The translations under genes and the position numbers were made by a program. The notes under the pieces are model-generated. The model had not been told where the DNA came from, did no database searches, and saw only the letters and a list, made by a program, of their open reading frames with translations. This document shows positions 61,895-64,000 of a stretch of DNA of 64,000 bases, piece by piece. Every line of letters starts with the position of its first letter. The stretch's first letter is position 1. This DNA is from Lineolata rhizophorae (lineage: Eukaryota > Ascomycota > Dothideomycetes > Lineolatales > Lineolataceae), in contig MU001676.1 in the NCBI GenBank assembly GCA_010093515.1, positions 824,865 to 888,864 of the forward strand. Direction: 5' to 3'.

Positions 61895-62522
61895 ACCGGC
61901 GCCATACAACACCCGGTGGGAATGGACATAGCCCATCTAGGTAAACTGGGACATCCGGGGGGGCGTCCATCACGGCCGTACAGCATCCGTTGGGAATCAA
62001 CACCGCTCGGCGCAGCTCGTCTAGCTATATGGGGATGGAGAAGCACCAATCTTGTTGCAAAGCACCTACGTACATACCTAGTACGGAGTAGGTTCGACAT
62101 GTCTCGCTTGCTCGCTCGCGCGGGGGCGCGGAACGGCCGGCCCGGGCCAATCGGCGCCGCGATGGCGGTTGCGGAGGGTGATTGGCGAGGTGCTGGCGCT
62201 CGGGCGGGAGCTTTGCTTTCTTGGTGCGTGGGCGTGGGGCGGGTTGTTCCGAGACATTGGAGGCATGGGAGGGGGATCCTTACGTAGGTATGTAGGCAGG
62301 AAGGTCCGGAGTAGGATTGGGGGGCAGGCGGTTGCGAGCGTGTGAAGTGCGCACGGCGTCAAGGGAGGGGGGGAGCGGCTTGCTCCGCGCTGAAGAGAGG
62401 GTTGAGGCTCTGTTTTCGGGAATCGAGTGAGTGTGTGGACATGAGGATTTTCGTGGCGCGGTTATTGATTTTCGCTCTGGCTTGAGGGATCGCCGCGATC
62501 GACATTATCGTCGGTTCGTGTG

Positions 62523-62580
62523 GACTGGGCACTGAATACTGAGCACTGGGTACTGAGCACTGAGTGCTGGGTGCAGTGAG
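62523..62580 (+). repeat. Short imperfect tandem repeat (CTGRGCACTGRGTA-like)
   Basis: Three to four imperfect copies of a 14-base unit containing GAGCACTG, in non-coding DNA. Confidence 0.7.
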
Positions 62581-63526
62581 GCGGTACGGAGTACGAGCAA
62601 CTAGGTACCTATGTACCTAGACATGGAAGGAAAAGTAAGAAGTGGAAGACCATGGATTTTCACGCCGCCCAGGCACAAAATCGCTGGAAACGTCACCACT
62701 ATCCCAGTCGAAAAGATTCCAGGCCCGGCCTCTGGTGTTTCTTTACCGTGGCGCGGGCGTAGGAAGAGAACCAAGTTGAAGTTCCACCTCGTCTCTCCGG
62801 GCTGGACGCTGACAGTTCGCAAATGGTACCGCTCGTAAATGTGAACGAAGGAGTCCACGGGCGGTCGCCGGCCTGAACCCGACGGGCAGGTAGCACTTCA
62901 AGGTTCTACGTAGTAGGTGGAACCTATGAAATGGCCTTTTGACTGGCGAGCTCCCTCGGCCCCCCACGCGCCGTTTCCATCCCTCGCCAGGAGCGCAGAA
63001 AGAAAGTTCCCGCAGCGATCCAATCCCTCCTCGCTCGAGTCAGGCCCGTCCCGTCCGGCGCCGAAGCCGTCTATAGTATGTAGCATCGGCGTTAAGTCAA
63101 ACTCAACCCATCCACATTGCATCGGCCAGGCCGACCGTGGGCAAAACAATCCCCCACCTCCCCCGACTCGTACGTAAAGTCGGCCCTACCCCGGGAACGG
63201 CGCCAAAATAGGGGCTCCGGTCCACGAAGTGACAGAGTCGCATCGCGCGTCGGCGCACGTTTCCGCTTGCGGTATACGCATCGGCGCGCCAGCGATCGGC
63301 GCTAGAAGCTTCTCGGTGCCGTTTCTTGCCTTTTACTTCGGCCGCTCGCTCGCCGTTCGAAGTGTTGCCAACTAGGTCTGTAGCACCTCTTCCTCCGCGG
63401 TCATTCGGACGATTGAGGGCTTCTCGGATGACAGGGCTTCGGACGGCTAGCTGGAGGAATGGATCGGTTGCCCGTCCGCGGGCAGCGATGGTCGAGCGTT
63501 CGGTGTGATGGTGGTGGCGCTGTCAG

Positions 63527-63583
63527 TCCTGCCGGGGGCCGTCCGTCCTGCCGGGGGCCGTCCGTCCTGCCGGGGGCCGTCCG
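63527..63583 (+). repeat. 19-nt tandem repeat, three exact copies
   Basis: The unit TCCTGCCGGGGGCCGTCCG occurs three times head to tail at 63527-63545, 63546-63564 and 63565-63583, with no mismatches, followed by a partial related sequence. Confidence 0.9.
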
Positions 63584-64000
63584 GAGCCTGCCGTGTCATG
63601 GTCGTGCCCGGTAAGGCTGCTAGCGCACCAGGGGCCTGGGAGACTTTGTGGTTGTTCCTGCGCCACGCGCCGGTCGTCCGAGATTGCATAGGTCCTTCGG
63701 AAGCACTGACTACAGTACGCGCTGATTGACTCGAGCGCTAGCCGCGCGTGCGGCTTTCCCGGATCAGTTGTTCGAATTGGACATCCTAAGGCCCTTTTGT
63801 GGAGCGAAGTTGCACGATGGATCGTTTACGTCGACTTTTTGGCCTCGTGTCGTGGTAGCCGGCGTTAGCCGGAGAGTATTGGAGGAGCATTTCCACCTTC
63901 TTTATGCATCGAACGATAGTCTCACCGGGACTTGAACGTTTCAAGGCCGTCAACGAGCGGCCCCCTCCCCAACCACGAACCCCGGAACGCAGCAAGTGCT

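Larger units (their letters stand above)
61121..64000. other. Window tail, no supported gene, several repeats
   Basis: About 2.9 kb. It holds the 5' flank of the broken kinase gene, degenerate repeats at 61.7-61.9 kb, short ACTGRGCACTG-type repeats at about 62520-62580 and a 19-nt tandem repeat at 63.5 kb. Frames on both strands look random. Confidence 0.5.

Noticed and set aside
63890-63945. tRNA-like CACCGGGACTTGAACG near the window end
   Set aside because: The T-stem bases do not pair and no anticodon arm can be drawn.

Overview
The window is nuclear DNA of a filamentous ascomycete (Pezizomycotina, most likely a Sordariomycete). The evidence is short introns of about 50-120 nt with GTRNGT donors and CTRAY branch sites, fungal-only families (Fung_rhodopsin 7TM proteins, a DUF3112-type membrane protein, an AIM9-like kinase, a PD-(D/E)XK-like protein), AT-rich islands that look like worn transposon relics, and GC-rich spacers rich in short ACGT/TAC repeats. 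Species cannot be fixed from sequence reading alone.

Layout. 1-12 kb: the tail of a BTB-domain protein, a three-exon fungal rhodopsin-like 7TM protein (minus), a three-exon DUF3112-like multispan protein (minus), a 705-residue acidic protein of unknown function (minus) and a GT-A glycosyltransferase (plus). 12-19 kb: SEC1 (seven exons, minus), the mitochondrial RNA helicase SUV3 (minus) and a tRNA-Gly(GCC) with a very short intron. 19-23 kb: an unknown gene with an LDLTGAQFGW block, then an AT-rich spacer. 23-31 kb: a SUN-domain nuclear envelope protein (minus), divergent from a UDP-glucose 4-epimerase (plus), then an ARC1-like tRNA-binding cofactor (plus). 32-40 kb: two divergent pairs, YPT6/NOP53 and TOM20/EXO84. 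40-42 kb: an AT-rich island beside a PD-(D/E)XK nuclease-like gene. 44-55 kb: an 11-kb gene-poor, GC-rich tract with microsatellites and unresolved coding-like fragments. 55-64 kb: a second fungal rhodopsin-like protein (six exons), a broken AIM9-like phosphotransferase gene, and a repeat-bearing tail.

Most genes are conserved housekeeping genes. Several serve the secretory route: SEC1 (SNARE regulator at the plasma membrane), EXO84 (exocyst tether), YPT6 (Golgi Rab), and the Golgi-type glycosyltransferase. Two serve mitochondria (SUV3, TOM20), and the ARC1-like gene has an in-frame upstream extension that looks like a mitochondrial presequence. No biosynthetic gene cluster, CRISPR array or intact mobile element was seen. 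Exon borders were placed by reading splice signals and checking that phases and total lengths agree. No wholly new system is evident; the best leads are the ARC1 extension, the broken kinase gene, the two unknown conserved-looking proteins and the 44-55 kb tract.
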